A stretch of DNA of 64,000 bases from contig NZ_JAHVAP010000016.1 of the NCBI RefSeq assembly GCF_024721155.1, forward strand, positions 1 to 64,000, read 5' to 3'. The stretch's first letter is position 1; each line of letters opens with the position of its first letter. The DNA is from Mucilaginibacter phenanthrenivorans. Lineage in GTDB: Bacteria > Bacteroidota > Bacteroidia > Sphingobacteriales > Sphingobacteriaceae. The notes beneath the pieces are model-generated. The model was given only the letters and a program-made list of their open reading frames with translations, was not told the DNA's origin and searched no databases. The position numbers and the translations under genes are program-made. Shown piece after piece: positions 33,977 through 42,934 of the stretch.

Positions 33977-34072
33977 TTTGTCATTGCGAGCGTAGCGTGG
34001 CAACCTCGTCGTATGCTTATCCATCATACGTGGCGATGGGATTGCTTCGTCGTACCTCCTCGCAATGACAAA
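33977..34072. repeat. REP-like palindromic element (CATTGCGAG family)
   Basis: 96-base element with 14-bp perfect terminal inverted repeats TTTGTCATTGCGAG (33977-33990) and CTCGCAATGACAAA (34059-34072). Inside are the arms GGCAACC and GATTGCTTCG and an inner hairpin CGTATG/CATACG. A broken copy lies at 5523-5690. Confidence 0.75.
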
Positions 34073-34088
34073 TTTTCAAACCTGCATC

Positions 34089-34835
34089 ATGTTTTTAACA
34101 ACTGATAATAAAAAAACTTTCAAAGCCATCATCCTTTTAAACGAGATGATAAACGGCACGCATAAATTTCAAACTGTTGCCAATGGCGACGACAGCGTGC
34201 TGGAGCCTTTGTTTATAGAACTAATGTCCAAGGGCTACGTAACTACCTCGGGTATGAATTACGTGGTTACCGCAAAGGGACAGGAAGTATTCGACACCTT
34301 TATGAAACGGTATACCGAATATCTTAAGGTGTATGATATTTTCTCATACGTCGATCTGGAAAGCGGCGAATTTGCTTTTGCCCGTTATTTTGATTTTGAT
34401 ACCGATGATGCCTGGATCGACTTTACAAATGATGAGCGTTTTGATGACCTGCGGATAGCGGTTGCTATCTTTAAGAAGATCGATCCGGCCGAAATTGTAT
34501 TCATGTCGTACATCAACGAGAATCGTTTTGACACCACTTCGGCAGGCTGGCAGATGGATCTGATTTCGGACAATGAATGGAACGCTATAGAAGAGATTTG
34601 CAGCACCGCCATTAAGCCCGATGAAGTTGGTGAAGATGCTATGGTTGACATGATCGGCCAGGGCTCCGAACTGATGATAAAACTTCTGGAAGAAGAGCAA
34701 AAGGAAAATCAAAATAACAATAACAACAATGGTGGCGGTACTATTGTGGAAGAAGAAACGGTAACCTACTACGAACCATATTACGATCCTTACTATGTGT
34801 CGCCAGTGTGGTTATTGCCGTTGTTTCTTTGGTAG
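34089..34835 (+). CDS. Hypothetical protein downstream of pspA, with a hydrophobic C-terminal tail
   Basis: About 248 residues from the ATG at 34089; a frame from 34065 would start inside the repeat and is rejected. Residues 1-85 look like a winged-helix-type small domain (FKAIILLNEMINGTHKFQTV, then LMSKGYVTTSGMNYVVTAKGQEVFDTFMKRY). The middle is acidic (FDFDTDDAWIDFTNDERFDDLR). Near the end comes an Asn run (NQNNNNNNGGG), then Tyr-rich YYEPYYDPYYVSP and a hydrophobic VWLLPLFLW tail that may touch membrane. No family recognised. Same strand as pspA with a repeat element between them; a functional link is only suggested. Confidence 0.6.
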   Translation: MFLTTDNKKTFKAIILLNEMINGTHKFQTVANGDDSVLEPLFIELMSKGYVTTSGMNYVVTAKGQEVFDTFMKRYTEYLKVYDIFSYVDLESGEFAFARYFDFDTDDAWIDFTNDERFDDLRIAVAIFKKIDPAEIVFMSYINENRFDTTSAGWQMDLISDNEWNAIEEICSTAIKPDEVGEDAMVDMIGQGSELMIKLLEEEQKENQNNNNNNGGGTIVEEETVTYYEPYYDPYYVSPVWLLPLFLW

Positions 34836-34841
34836 GCCTTC

Positions 34842-34969
34842 TTTGTCATCCTGAACGAAGTGAAGGATCTTCAATGAGCGAGTGGTTTGCGCGGGACAAG
34901 TATACGATATACCTGTTCCGCGTTTATGTCCTACGGAGAAGATCCTTCGCTATCGCTCAGGATGACAAA
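34842..34969. repeat. REP-like palindromic element, copy 2
   Basis: Arms TTTGTCATCCTGAACGAAG at 34842 and CGCTCAGGATGACAAA ending at 34969, with the inner stem GAAGGATCTTC/GAAGATCCTTC. Interior words GACAAG, TATACGATA and CGCGTTTATG are shared with copy 1 at 7863-7968. Lies between convergent genes, as copy 1 does. Confidence 0.7.
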
Positions 34970-34996
34970 ATAAAATAACGACCTGCTTAAAACTAC

Positions 34997-37369
34997 CTAC
35001 TCATTCTTCAAACTCCGCACCGGGTTAGCCAGTGCTGCTTTTATTGATTGCACGCTTATGGTAAGCAGCGTAACAATTATTGCAGCCACCGCCGAGATGA
35101 TAAATACTCCAGGGCCAATAGTTATCCGGTAATCATACTTCATCAGCCATTTTTGCAAAAAATAAAGGGCAACTGGCGATGCTATTACGCAACTGATGAT
35201 CACCAGCACTACAAAATCCTTTGACAACAACATCCACACCTGGGTTACAGTTGCACCTAAAACTTTACGCACGCCAATCTCTTTGGTGCGCTGCTCAGCA
35301 ACAAAGGCAGCCAGGCCGAACAAGCCGAGGCAGGATATAAAGATAGCGAGGCCTGCAAATACGCCGGCAAGTTTACCAACCAGCACTTCTTCACTAAACT
35401 TGCGGTTATATTCATCATCAACAAAACTGTATTGATATGGGAATGAAGGACTATATTTATTAAAGATCTGTGTTAATTTTTCAACTGCCTGATGTGTATT
35501 AATGTTAGGCTGTAAGCTGTACATTAAATAGTCGCCATTGCCATAAGTAAACATGGTTGGGTCGGCAGCGGCAAACGGGGAGTTCATTAAAGCATCTTTT
35601 ACCACGCCTATTACTCTGTATTGCTTACCGTTCTTTTTAATTATTTGATTCAGCGGATCTTTTAAACGCAACCGTTTTACCGCGGTTTCATTAAGAATAG
35701 CGTTCGCCGTATCTGACGGGCCGTTCGACATAAAATCCCGGCCCGCTTTCATTTTCATTCCCAATGTTTTAAAGTAATCACCGGACACGTTAATTGATCC
35801 CATTTCTACTGTTTCACCGGGATATTTACCTTGCCAGTAATCCAGGTTCATGTGGCCCTGAACTGCTGTTGCCGGGCTTGATGCCGTAGTAACCGATTTT
35901 ACCACACCACTTTGCAAAAGGTCATTTTTTAGCGCCTGGTATTTAGTGTACAGGTCATCATTCATATCCGAGGTCATTAACCGGCTAATGTTATAACCTG
36001 TAGGCCTGTCTTTTGCAAACTGAATTTGCCTGTAAATAACTACAGTACTGATGATTAGTGCGATAGAACAACTAAACTGTGTTACCACCAATATTTTGCG
36101 GGAAATGGCGGCCGATCTGCCAACTTTTATAGTTCCCTTTAAAACCTTAACCGCGTTAAATGATGAAAGATAAAATGCAGGCCTGCTCCCGGCTAGCATT
36201 GCGGTAGTAAATACACAGCTAATCATTATCAGCCAAAAAACAAAACTGTTAAGCGGAATGCTTATAGTGGTGCCTGTAAGTGAGTTAAAAGCAGGCAGTG
36301 CTAATTGTACAAACAATATGGAAAACAAAAATGAGATAAAAGTAATAACTGCCGACTCGATTAAAAACTGTAGGATCAGGTCCTTCCGTTGTGAGCCAAT
36401 AGCTTTCCGTACGCCAACCTCCCTTGCTCTTTTCTCAGAACGGGCGGTTGACAGGTTGATGAAATTAATACAGGCTATCAGCAACACCAATACACCAATT
36501 ATGCTGAAGATGCGAACATATTGGATGAATCCGTCAAGAGCCTTCCCATTTTTATAATCACCGTAAAGATGCCAGTCTAACAAAGGCTGCATAATTACGC
36601 TTGAGTTCATTGCGTTTACATTGGTGGTTTCACTTTTTTCGATGTTTTTTATTTTAGCCGATACGTGGGCATAAGTAATGCCCGGTTTTAACTCCGTAAA
36701 TATTTGGAAACCATTATCTCCAAAGCTGCCAACACGGGCCTGTTTTATGCCGTTATGAATTAACTCTGCATAGCTGAAAGGAATAATGTAGCTGAACTGC
36801 ATGCTTGAGTTAGCCGGCAGGTCTTTTAAAATGGCGGTAACTTTTAAATTATCTTTATTATCAACCCTAACCATTTTATTTAATGGGTTTACATTACCAA
36901 ATAATGCTCTAGCAATTGATTCGGAAAGAACAATAGAATAGGGTTCTTTTAAAGCGCCTTCAGCATTTCCCATTATCAACGGGAACCTGAACATTTTTAA
37001 AAAGTCACCTCCAACCTGGAATCCAACAGGATATAATTTTTTTTCGCCAACGATAAGGCTGTGGGGAGATGTCCAGTCGGCCTCGGCAACATGCTCAAAT
37101 TCAGGAATATTATTGCGTAAGGCATCAGCCAGCTTTAGTGAGGTGCTAGTGAAAGTAAGCGTATCGCCATTGCTGTTAAAATTACGGCGCACCTGGTACA
37201 GCCTATCCGCATCGGGCAAAAACCTGTCAAATGAGTACTGGTAATTTACCCAAAGGGCAATCAGCAAAGCAACGGCCATGCCGGCACCTAAACCAATAAT
37301 ATTAAGCGCACTGTAAACCTTGTTATTAAGGATATTGCGCCATGCGATTTTTATATAGTTCCTTATCAT
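34997..37369 (-). CDS. FtsX/MacB-type ABC transporter permease 1
   Basis: Inner-membrane permease of about 790 residues (ATG at 37369; upstream in-frame codons to 37390 add seven residues of repeat DNA). Layout of the long eight-TM MacB-like class: TM1 (NIIGLGAGMAVALLIALW), a large periplasmic domain, three TM segments, TM5 after ISRKILVVTQFSCSIALIIS, a second periplasmic domain, then three TM segments. The two FtsX motifs are VGVRKAIGSQRKDLILQFL and IGVRKVLGATVTQVWMLLS. Such permeases work as mechanotransmitters with an ABC ATPase, moving peptides, lipoproteins or antibiotics. No ATPase gene is adjacent. Last of four tandem paralogues. Confidence 0.88.
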   Translation of the reverse strand: MIRNYIKIAWRNILNNKVYSALNIIGLGAGMAVALLIALWVNYQYSFDRFLPDADRLYQVRRNFNSNGDTLTFTSTSLKLADALRNNIPEFEHVAEADWTSPHSLIVGEKKLYPVGFQVGGDFLKMFRFPLIMGNAEGALKEPYSIVLSESIARALFGNVNPLNKMVRVDNKDNLKVTAILKDLPANSSMQFSYIIPFSYAELIHNGIKQARVGSFGDNGFQIFTELKPGITYAHVSAKIKNIEKSETTNVNAMNSSVIMQPLLDWHLYGDYKNGKALDGFIQYVRIFSIIGVLVLLIACINFINLSTARSEKRAREVGVRKAIGSQRKDLILQFLIESAVITFISFLFSILFVQLALPAFNSLTGTTISIPLNSFVFWLIMISCVFTTAMLAGSRPAFYLSSFNAVKVLKGTIKVGRSAAISRKILVVTQFSCSIALIISTVVIYRQIQFAKDRPTGYNISRLMTSDMNDDLYTKYQALKNDLLQSGVVKSVTTASSPATAVQGHMNLDYWQGKYPGETVEMGSINVSGDYFKTLGMKMKAGRDFMSNGPSDTANAILNETAVKRLRLKDPLNQIIKKNGKQYRVIGVVKDALMNSPFAAADPTMFTYGNGDYLMYSLQPNINTHQAVEKLTQIFNKYSPSFPYQYSFVDDEYNRKFSEEVLVGKLAGVFAGLAIFISCLGLFGLAAFVAEQRTKEIGVRKVLGATVTQVWMLLSKDFVVLVIISCVIASPVALYFLQKWLMKYDYRITIGPGVFIISAVAAIIVTLLTISVQSIKAALANPVRSLKNE

Positions 37370-37410
37370 GTTTATTAGTTGATGGTTCATAGTTCATAGC
37401 CAAAGGATTT

Positions 37411-37501
37411 GTCTGAATCAGAATTTCCAGAATTATAAGACTTTCAGAATATATCCGCGTCATTTTGCTCATTCTTAAATTCTGAAAATTCTGATTCAGA
37501 C
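37411..37501. repeat. Inverted repeat between permeases 1 and 2
   Basis: Perfect 15-bp arms GTCTGAATCAGAATT (37411-37425) and AATTCTGATTCAGAC (37487-37501) with CAGAAT-rich words between them. Immediately upstream (37381) lies GATGGTTCATAGTTCAT, a 17-base string repeated exactly at 62446. Confidence 0.65.
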
Positions 37502-37507
37502 TGCCTA

Positions 37508-39940
37508 CTATTCACTTTTAAGGGCCCTAATCGGGTTGGCTATTGCTGCTTTTATCGATTGAAAACTTACTGTTGCCAGTGCAATCACTATTGCTACTAT
37601 CCCTGCTCCTGCAAAAATCCACCAGCTGATTGGTGCGCGATAGCTGAAATCCTGCAGCCATTTGTTCATAGCCCACCAAGCAATGGGTGAGGCGATTACT
37701 ATCGACAGTGCCACCAGCTTCACAAAATCAAACGAAAGCAACCTGGTGATGCTTTGTACACTTGCGCCCAATACTTTTCTGATGCCTATTTCCTTGCTGC
37801 GCTGCTCAGCCATAAAGGCGGCCAGGGCAAACAAGCCAAGGCAGGCAATAATGATAGCGAGGATGGCGAAACTGGTGAAAATTTGGCCCATTTGCTGTAC
37901 ATCGGCATACATACTGGCAAAGCGTTCGTCCATAAACGTGTAGCGTAAAGGCTGTGCCGGCGAGATACCCTTCCAAAGTGAGCTTATTTCCGCAATGGTG
38001 CTGCGCATGTTACCGCCGTTTATTTTTACCGAAACAATTGAATTGCTAATGCCATACGAAAGACAAAGTGCCTTGATCGGATCACGCAGCGATTCAAAAT
38101 TAAAATCCTTAATCACGCCAATTATTCTTATTTGGTCAGTTCCATGCGTAATTGACTTACCAACCGGATCCTTGAGGTTGAGCTGTTTTGCCATTGTCTG
38201 GTTGATGATAACACCCTGGTTTTGCACATTGGCCGAGAAATTTGAGCCGGCCAGCAGCTTTATGCCAAATGTTTTAAAGTAACTATCATCAACGGTCCAG
38301 AACTGCGTATCAATGCCCGATTCGATTTTTGATTTCCCATAGTTGAACATGGTGTTACCATTCCTTTTTGTGCCGGCAACCGGAAGGTAATCACTAACAG
38401 AAACGCTTTTTATCGATGATAATTTAAGTAATTCTTCTTTCAGCGTTTTCACGCCATTATCGCCTAGCGTATTTGTACCCTGCAGCATCAGCACCTGGTC
38501 CTTATTATAACCCGTATCCTTATTGAGGATATACTGCATCTGGTTATAAATAACAAAGGTACTGATGATCAATATGATGGATGTGGTGAACTGGAAAACC
38601 ACCAGGCCATTACGCAACACCGAGTTTTTGCTCCCTGTGCTGATAGAACCCTTCAGCACGCTGGCTGGTTTAAATGACGAAAGATAAAAAGCAGGGTAGA
38701 TTCCTGCCAGTACACCTACTATCAATGCGCTTGCCAGGATGATCAGGATAAATGAAGGCGACAGCCACGGCATGCTCAGCGTTTTTGAGGCCAGTATATT
38801 AAAATACGGCAATATTGCCCAGGCAAGTACTAAGCCGGCCGCAAATGAGAGAACACTGTACAACATTGATTCGGCCAGGAATTGATTGATAAGGCCACCC
38901 CGGGTTGAACCAACCACTTTGCGCAGACCTACCTCCTTTGCACGATTTGCCGATTTTGCGGTAGACAGATTGATAAAGTTAATGCAGGCTATAGTTAATA
39001 TAAACCCCGCAATTGCACCGAACAACCAAATAAAGCGAATATCGCCACGGTTGTTGGTTTCATCATACATATTGTATGATTTTAAATGAACATCACCAAT
39101 TGGCTGCAATTGAAATGACAGCTTGTTTACTTCTGTCCGGGCATCCTTATAGCCGCTTTTTAGCAGGTTGGGTAAAATGTAATTCTTATCAATATCCGCA
39201 GTTATTTTCTTTTCAAGCTGCGCAACGTTCGCCCCCGGTTTTAACATAACATAAGTGGGGTAATTGCTGGCGTCCCAGGTCTGCTGCTCCCCGGGCCATT
39301 GGGCCTTATCCGTAAGGGTAAGCATAAAATCATACTGCAGGTGTGATGTGGTTGGGAAATTCTCCATCACACCGCCAATTCTATAAGGCTTTGTTTGATC
39401 TCCATTTAAAAACATCACTTTGCCAACAGGGTTCTGATTCGGAAAGTATTTATCCGCCTTCCGTTTTGAAATAACCATGGTGTTTGGCTCGGCAAGCGCT
39501 TTCGCCCTGTCGCCGTACACCATCGGCAGCTTTAGCATGTCCAGCAATTGCTGATCGGCATAAGTAAAGCCTTCTTCGTGGGTATTCTCTACCTGGTCGG
39601 CACGCCTGAGTTCATTGCTGCCGGCACCCCAAAAAAGAGAATTGGGCATTAAACGTGCAGATTTTTCAATTTCAGGAAAATCCGCCTTTAATGCTGCGGC
39701 CATTGGTGCAGGGTAATCAGTTCCCCGTTCCATTTTTCCATCGTGCGTATAAACTTCAATAACCCGATAAATACGGTCAGCATCGGGGTATGTTTTATCA
39801 TAGCTCAGCTCATCCTTAATATAAAGGCCGATCAATAAACAGGCGGCAATGCTCAACGCAAAGCCACCAATCTTGATGGCTCCATACATTTTTTGCTTAT
39901 TCAATTGCCGCAAAGCAATTTTTAGATAGTTCTTTATCAT
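37508..39940 (-). CDS. FtsX/MacB-type ABC transporter permease 2
   Basis: An 810-residue paralogue of the permeases on either side. Starts MIKNYLKIALRQLNKQKMYG; TM1 is FALSIAACLLIGLYI. The FtsX motifs are VGLRKVVGSTRGGLINQFL and IGIRKVLGASVQSITRLLS. It ends with SIKAAIANPIRALKSE, the same closing motif as the other three. Sequence divergence in the periplasmic parts is high while the membrane motifs are kept, suggesting different substrates or partners. Its start is separated from permease 3 by 86 bases without a clear terminator, so co-transcription is possible. Confidence 0.88.
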   Translation of the reverse strand: MIKNYLKIALRQLNKQKMYGAIKIGGFALSIAACLLIGLYIKDELSYDKTYPDADRIYRVIEVYTHDGKMERGTDYPAPMAAALKADFPEIEKSARLMPNSLFWGAGSNELRRADQVENTHEEGFTYADQQLLDMLKLPMVYGDRAKALAEPNTMVISKRKADKYFPNQNPVGKVMFLNGDQTKPYRIGGVMENFPTTSHLQYDFMLTLTDKAQWPGEQQTWDASNYPTYVMLKPGANVAQLEKKITADIDKNYILPNLLKSGYKDARTEVNKLSFQLQPIGDVHLKSYNMYDETNNRGDIRFIWLFGAIAGFILTIACINFINLSTAKSANRAKEVGLRKVVGSTRGGLINQFLAESMLYSVLSFAAGLVLAWAILPYFNILASKTLSMPWLSPSFILIILASALIVGVLAGIYPAFYLSSFKPASVLKGSISTGSKNSVLRNGLVVFQFTTSIILIISTFVIYNQMQYILNKDTGYNKDQVLMLQGTNTLGDNGVKTLKEELLKLSSIKSVSVSDYLPVAGTKRNGNTMFNYGKSKIESGIDTQFWTVDDSYFKTFGIKLLAGSNFSANVQNQGVIINQTMAKQLNLKDPVGKSITHGTDQIRIIGVIKDFNFESLRDPIKALCLSYGISNSIVSVKINGGNMRSTIAEISSLWKGISPAQPLRYTFMDERFASMYADVQQMGQIFTSFAILAIIIACLGLFALAAFMAEQRSKEIGIRKVLGASVQSITRLLSFDFVKLVALSIVIASPIAWWAMNKWLQDFSYRAPISWWIFAGAGIVAIVIALATVSFQSIKAAIANPIRALKSE

Positions 39941-40026
39941 TTTAGTTTATTGGTTCAATTGTTCATTAGTTCATTGGTAACACGTGGAAATAAGTTTTAT
40001 CCCATATTAACTAATCTCTAATTAAC

Positions 40027-42456
40027 TCACTCCGTTTTAAGGCTCTTCACCGGGTTCATTAAAGCTGCCTTTATTGCCTGGAAGCTGACGGTAAACAGGG
40101 CTATAAACATGGCTAATATTCCGGCAAGGGCAAACATCCACCAGCTTAACGGGATGCGGTAGGCAAAGGCCTGCAGCCATTTACTCATTCCGTACCAGGC
40201 TATTGGTGTTGCAATTACAAATGATACACCTACAAGTATTAAGAAATCTCTTGATAAAAGCTGAACTATTCCTGATACACTTGAGCCCAGCACCTTGCGG
40301 ATGCCAATCTCTTTGCTCCTTTGCTCGGCGCTGAATGCCGCGAGTCCAAATAAACCAAGGCAGGAGATCAGGATAGCTACTAAGGTAAATGAATTAATGA
40401 TCTGCGACAGTACAATTTCCTTTTCATACTGTTTTTGCACCTCGCTGTCCAGGAACGAATATTCAAAAGGTACTGCGGGCAAGTCCTTTTTCCAGATTGC
40501 ACCAATTTGGCTTAATAATGCCTTGTAATCCTTGCTGTTTGTTGACACCACCATACAATTTAAGTCGGAGGGATCTTTGTCATATACCAGCATAAAGGGG
40601 CGCACATCTGCATGCAATGAGTTATAGTTAAAATCCTTCATCACACCTGCAACCGTAACATATGATGCCGGGTTGTTGCCATATTGTGAATACAGCTTCG
40701 CACCTATAGCAGTTTGCTCATTTAGGTTCAATCTTTTTGCGAGCGTTTGGTTTATAAGCACCTTACCTGAATCTTCCCGCATAAAGTCCCTGCCGGTTAG
40801 TAGTTTAATGCCGTTTGTTTTTACAAAATATTGGTCGCAGGCTATGTTTTGCGCATCAATAGCTGTAGCCATATTACCGCCTTCCGGATAAACGCCATGG
40901 TCATGCATTACAAACTGGCTCAGATAATTATCAGCGCTGCTAACGGCTTTGATATCCGCAATCTGCCGCAGATCATTTGCTAGTACAGTCATTTTGTTTT
41001 GTGTGTCGTTGGTATAAAAATTAAACACCAGTTTTTGGTTCACATCAAACCCAAGGTCCTTCTTTTTAATGAAATTCAGCTGGCTATAGATAATAATGAT
41101 GCCGGTGATCAACACGATTGATAACACAAACTGGAACACTACCAACGAACGGCGAATCCCGGCCGCAGAAACCTTGCTGGTAAAATTACCCTTGATAACC
41201 TTTATAGCCTCAAATGCCGATAAATAGAACGCAGGATAACTACCGGCAACTAATCCGGTAACCAACACCAGCGAACCCAGCATTAACCAGAGCCGGTAAT
41301 CGGCAAAAAAAGCAAGTTTGATATCAGCCTGGGTTATATTATTAAGATAAGGCAACACCATCCATAATAACGGTAAGGCAATAATTACACCTATGAAAGA
41401 TAATAGAAATGATTCGCCAAGGAACTGCTTGATCAGGTCATATTTTCCAGCGCCTATAACTTTACGTACGCCAACTTCCTTTGCCCTTTTTGAGGCCCTT
41501 GCTGTTGAAAGGTTCATGAAGTTGATACAGGCGATCACCTGGATCATCACCGCGATTAATACAAGGATGAAGAGGAATGAGGGATCAGCAGTTTGAGATG
41601 GTTCTATATCGAAGCCTCCTGTGGTATGAATAGCAGTTATCTGTTGCAAATGAAGCTCCTTGGTCATACCTAACGTCTTCATTTCCTGCCCGGCATGCAG
41701 ATTTAAAAATGCAGGCAGTTTTTTCTCCAGTGTCTTTGCATCAGCCCCGGGGCGTAGTTTTATATAAGCATATAAAAAGTTGTTACCTGCCCATTCAACA
41801 TTATTTGCGAACGAAAGCCCGGCAGCACCGCTTTTCATAGAGATAAACATATTGCCCTCCAGGTGCGATTTGCCCAGACTTTCGTCAATCACGCCGGTTA
41901 TTTTAAAATCGTGCTTGCCGTATGAATCGTTGATATTTATCAGTTTACCAAGCGCACTTTGGTTCCCAAAAAGCTTTACTGCAGTAGGTTTCAGCAACAC
42001 TATTGAGTAGGGTTCATCCAGCGCATGTGGTGCATGGCCCTCCACAAAGTGATAGCTGAACATGTCGAAAAAGGTTGAATCGACATAAAATGCACCTTTT
42101 TCATAAAACGATTGCTCTTTATAGCGCAGCAAATGCTCCTTTGCGCCCAGCATATCTGTTTTAATAACCCGCACATAGTTTTGGATTTCGGGAAAATTGC
42201 TCTTCATTGCAGGTGTAATGGGCGGCGAAGATGCGGCACCATGGTGTCTGTCACCGGTTAATGTCAGGTCCGTAGTAACGCGGTAAATATTGGCTGCGTC
42301 CCTGTGCTGTTTATCATAACTGTACTGACTTTGCACGTATAACAAAATGTACAGGCAGCATAGCGTACCGGCGGCCAGTCCGAAAATATTTATAAAGCTG
42401 AACGTTTTATTTTTCAGCAGAAAACGAAAGGCAGTTTTAAGATAGCTTTTTAACAT
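40027..42456 (-). CDS. FtsX/MacB-type ABC transporter permease 3
   Basis: About 809 residues from the ATG at 42456 (TTG at 42465 also in frame). TM1 lies in INIFGLAAGTLCCLYILLYV; the FtsX motifs are VGVRKVIGAGKYDLIKQFL and IGIRKVLGSSVSGIVQLLS, and the ending is SIQ-like QAIKAALMNPVKSLKTE. The periplasmic domain carries HGVYPEGGNMATAID and other features not shared with its neighbours. It is preceded by a 478-base gap with two TGTCCGGTT motifs about 145-175 bases upstream, so it probably has its own promoter. No ATPase in the window. Confidence 0.88.
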   Translation of the reverse strand: MLKSYLKTAFRFLLKNKTFSFINIFGLAAGTLCCLYILLYVQSQYSYDKQHRDAANIYRVTTDLTLTGDRHHGAASSPPITPAMKSNFPEIQNYVRVIKTDMLGAKEHLLRYKEQSFYEKGAFYVDSTFFDMFSYHFVEGHAPHALDEPYSIVLLKPTAVKLFGNQSALGKLININDSYGKHDFKITGVIDESLGKSHLEGNMFISMKSGAAGLSFANNVEWAGNNFLYAYIKLRPGADAKTLEKKLPAFLNLHAGQEMKTLGMTKELHLQQITAIHTTGGFDIEPSQTADPSFLFILVLIAVMIQVIACINFMNLSTARASKRAKEVGVRKVIGAGKYDLIKQFLGESFLLSFIGVIIALPLLWMVLPYLNNITQADIKLAFFADYRLWLMLGSLVLVTGLVAGSYPAFYLSAFEAIKVIKGNFTSKVSAAGIRRSLVVFQFVLSIVLITGIIIIYSQLNFIKKKDLGFDVNQKLVFNFYTNDTQNKMTVLANDLRQIADIKAVSSADNYLSQFVMHDHGVYPEGGNMATAIDAQNIACDQYFVKTNGIKLLTGRDFMREDSGKVLINQTLAKRLNLNEQTAIGAKLYSQYGNNPASYVTVAGVMKDFNYNSLHADVRPFMLVYDKDPSDLNCMVVSTNSKDYKALLSQIGAIWKKDLPAVPFEYSFLDSEVQKQYEKEIVLSQIINSFTLVAILISCLGLFGLAAFSAEQRSKEIGIRKVLGSSVSGIVQLLSRDFLILVGVSFVIATPIAWYGMSKWLQAFAYRIPLSWWMFALAGILAMFIALFTVSFQAIKAALMNPVKSLKTE

Positions 42457-42600
42457 AATGTTCAATCATTAGTTCACTTTTTCATCAGTATATTGGTAGC
42501 CAGGTGAGAGACCTGCTTCCTGATTTTAATTGACTAAGAAAATGCCAAAGGATTAATTAGCTAATTACCAATTGTTTATATTTATTTAATCGATTTTATT

Positions 42601-42633
42601 TGTCCGGTTTTGATACAGTTGATGTCCGGTTAT
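42601..42633. promoter_or_regulatory. TGTCCGGTT motif pair upstream of permease 3
   Basis: TGTCCGGTTTT (42601-42611) and TGTCCGGTTAT (42623-42633), 22 bases apart. The first is repeated exactly at 45508-45518 at nearly the same distance from the start of permease 4 (about 138 against 145 bases), which suggests a shared operator. Confidence 0.35.
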
Positions 42634-42789
42634 GCTTGAACCCCGATCGGTCTGCTCCGTCCGCAAATAGCAATACAGATTTGTAAACAAATCCTGTAAT
42701 ACCTATACAACGAATTCAGTTAGTTCTAAGATGAACATACAGTTGATTATTAAAAAGATAAGGATTAAATAGCTTGTTGTTTGTTTGTG

Positions 42790-42842
42790 GTGTCCTGAAT
42801 ATGGAAAACACCTTCAGTCCTCCATATTCGGGCACTTTTTTC
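42790..42842 (+). terminator. Orphan plus-strand intrinsic terminator
   Basis: Stem with core GAATATGGA/TCCATATTC (42797-42805 with 42821-42829), extended by GTGTCCT/GGGCAC with one bulge, followed by a run of seven T from 42836. The orientation fits termination on the plus strand, but both flanking genes are on the minus strand. It could end a small RNA or block antisense reading. Confidence 0.5.
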
Positions 42843-42934
42843 TTTCGCTTCTTTTTTATTTTTGACGACGATTATCCCGCCAATGGGTTTGGATTTTAGT
42901 CTTTGAACGCTTATCGTGCTAAATTAATTTACGA

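Larger units (their letters stand above)
42457..42934. other. 478-base gap upstream of permease 3
   Basis: No protein gene seen. It holds two TGTCCGGTT motifs (42601-42611, 42623-42633) and, at 42790-42842, a terminator-like hairpin pointing along the plus strand although no plus-strand gene precedes it. AT-rich stretch 42560-42600 could hold the minus-strand promoter, but no exact TAnnTTTG was found. Confidence 0.45.

Noticed and set aside
34065..34088. Longer start of the gene after pspA, inside the repeat element
   Set aside because: The first eight codons overlap the arm of the REP-like element; the ATG at 34089 lies just outside it.
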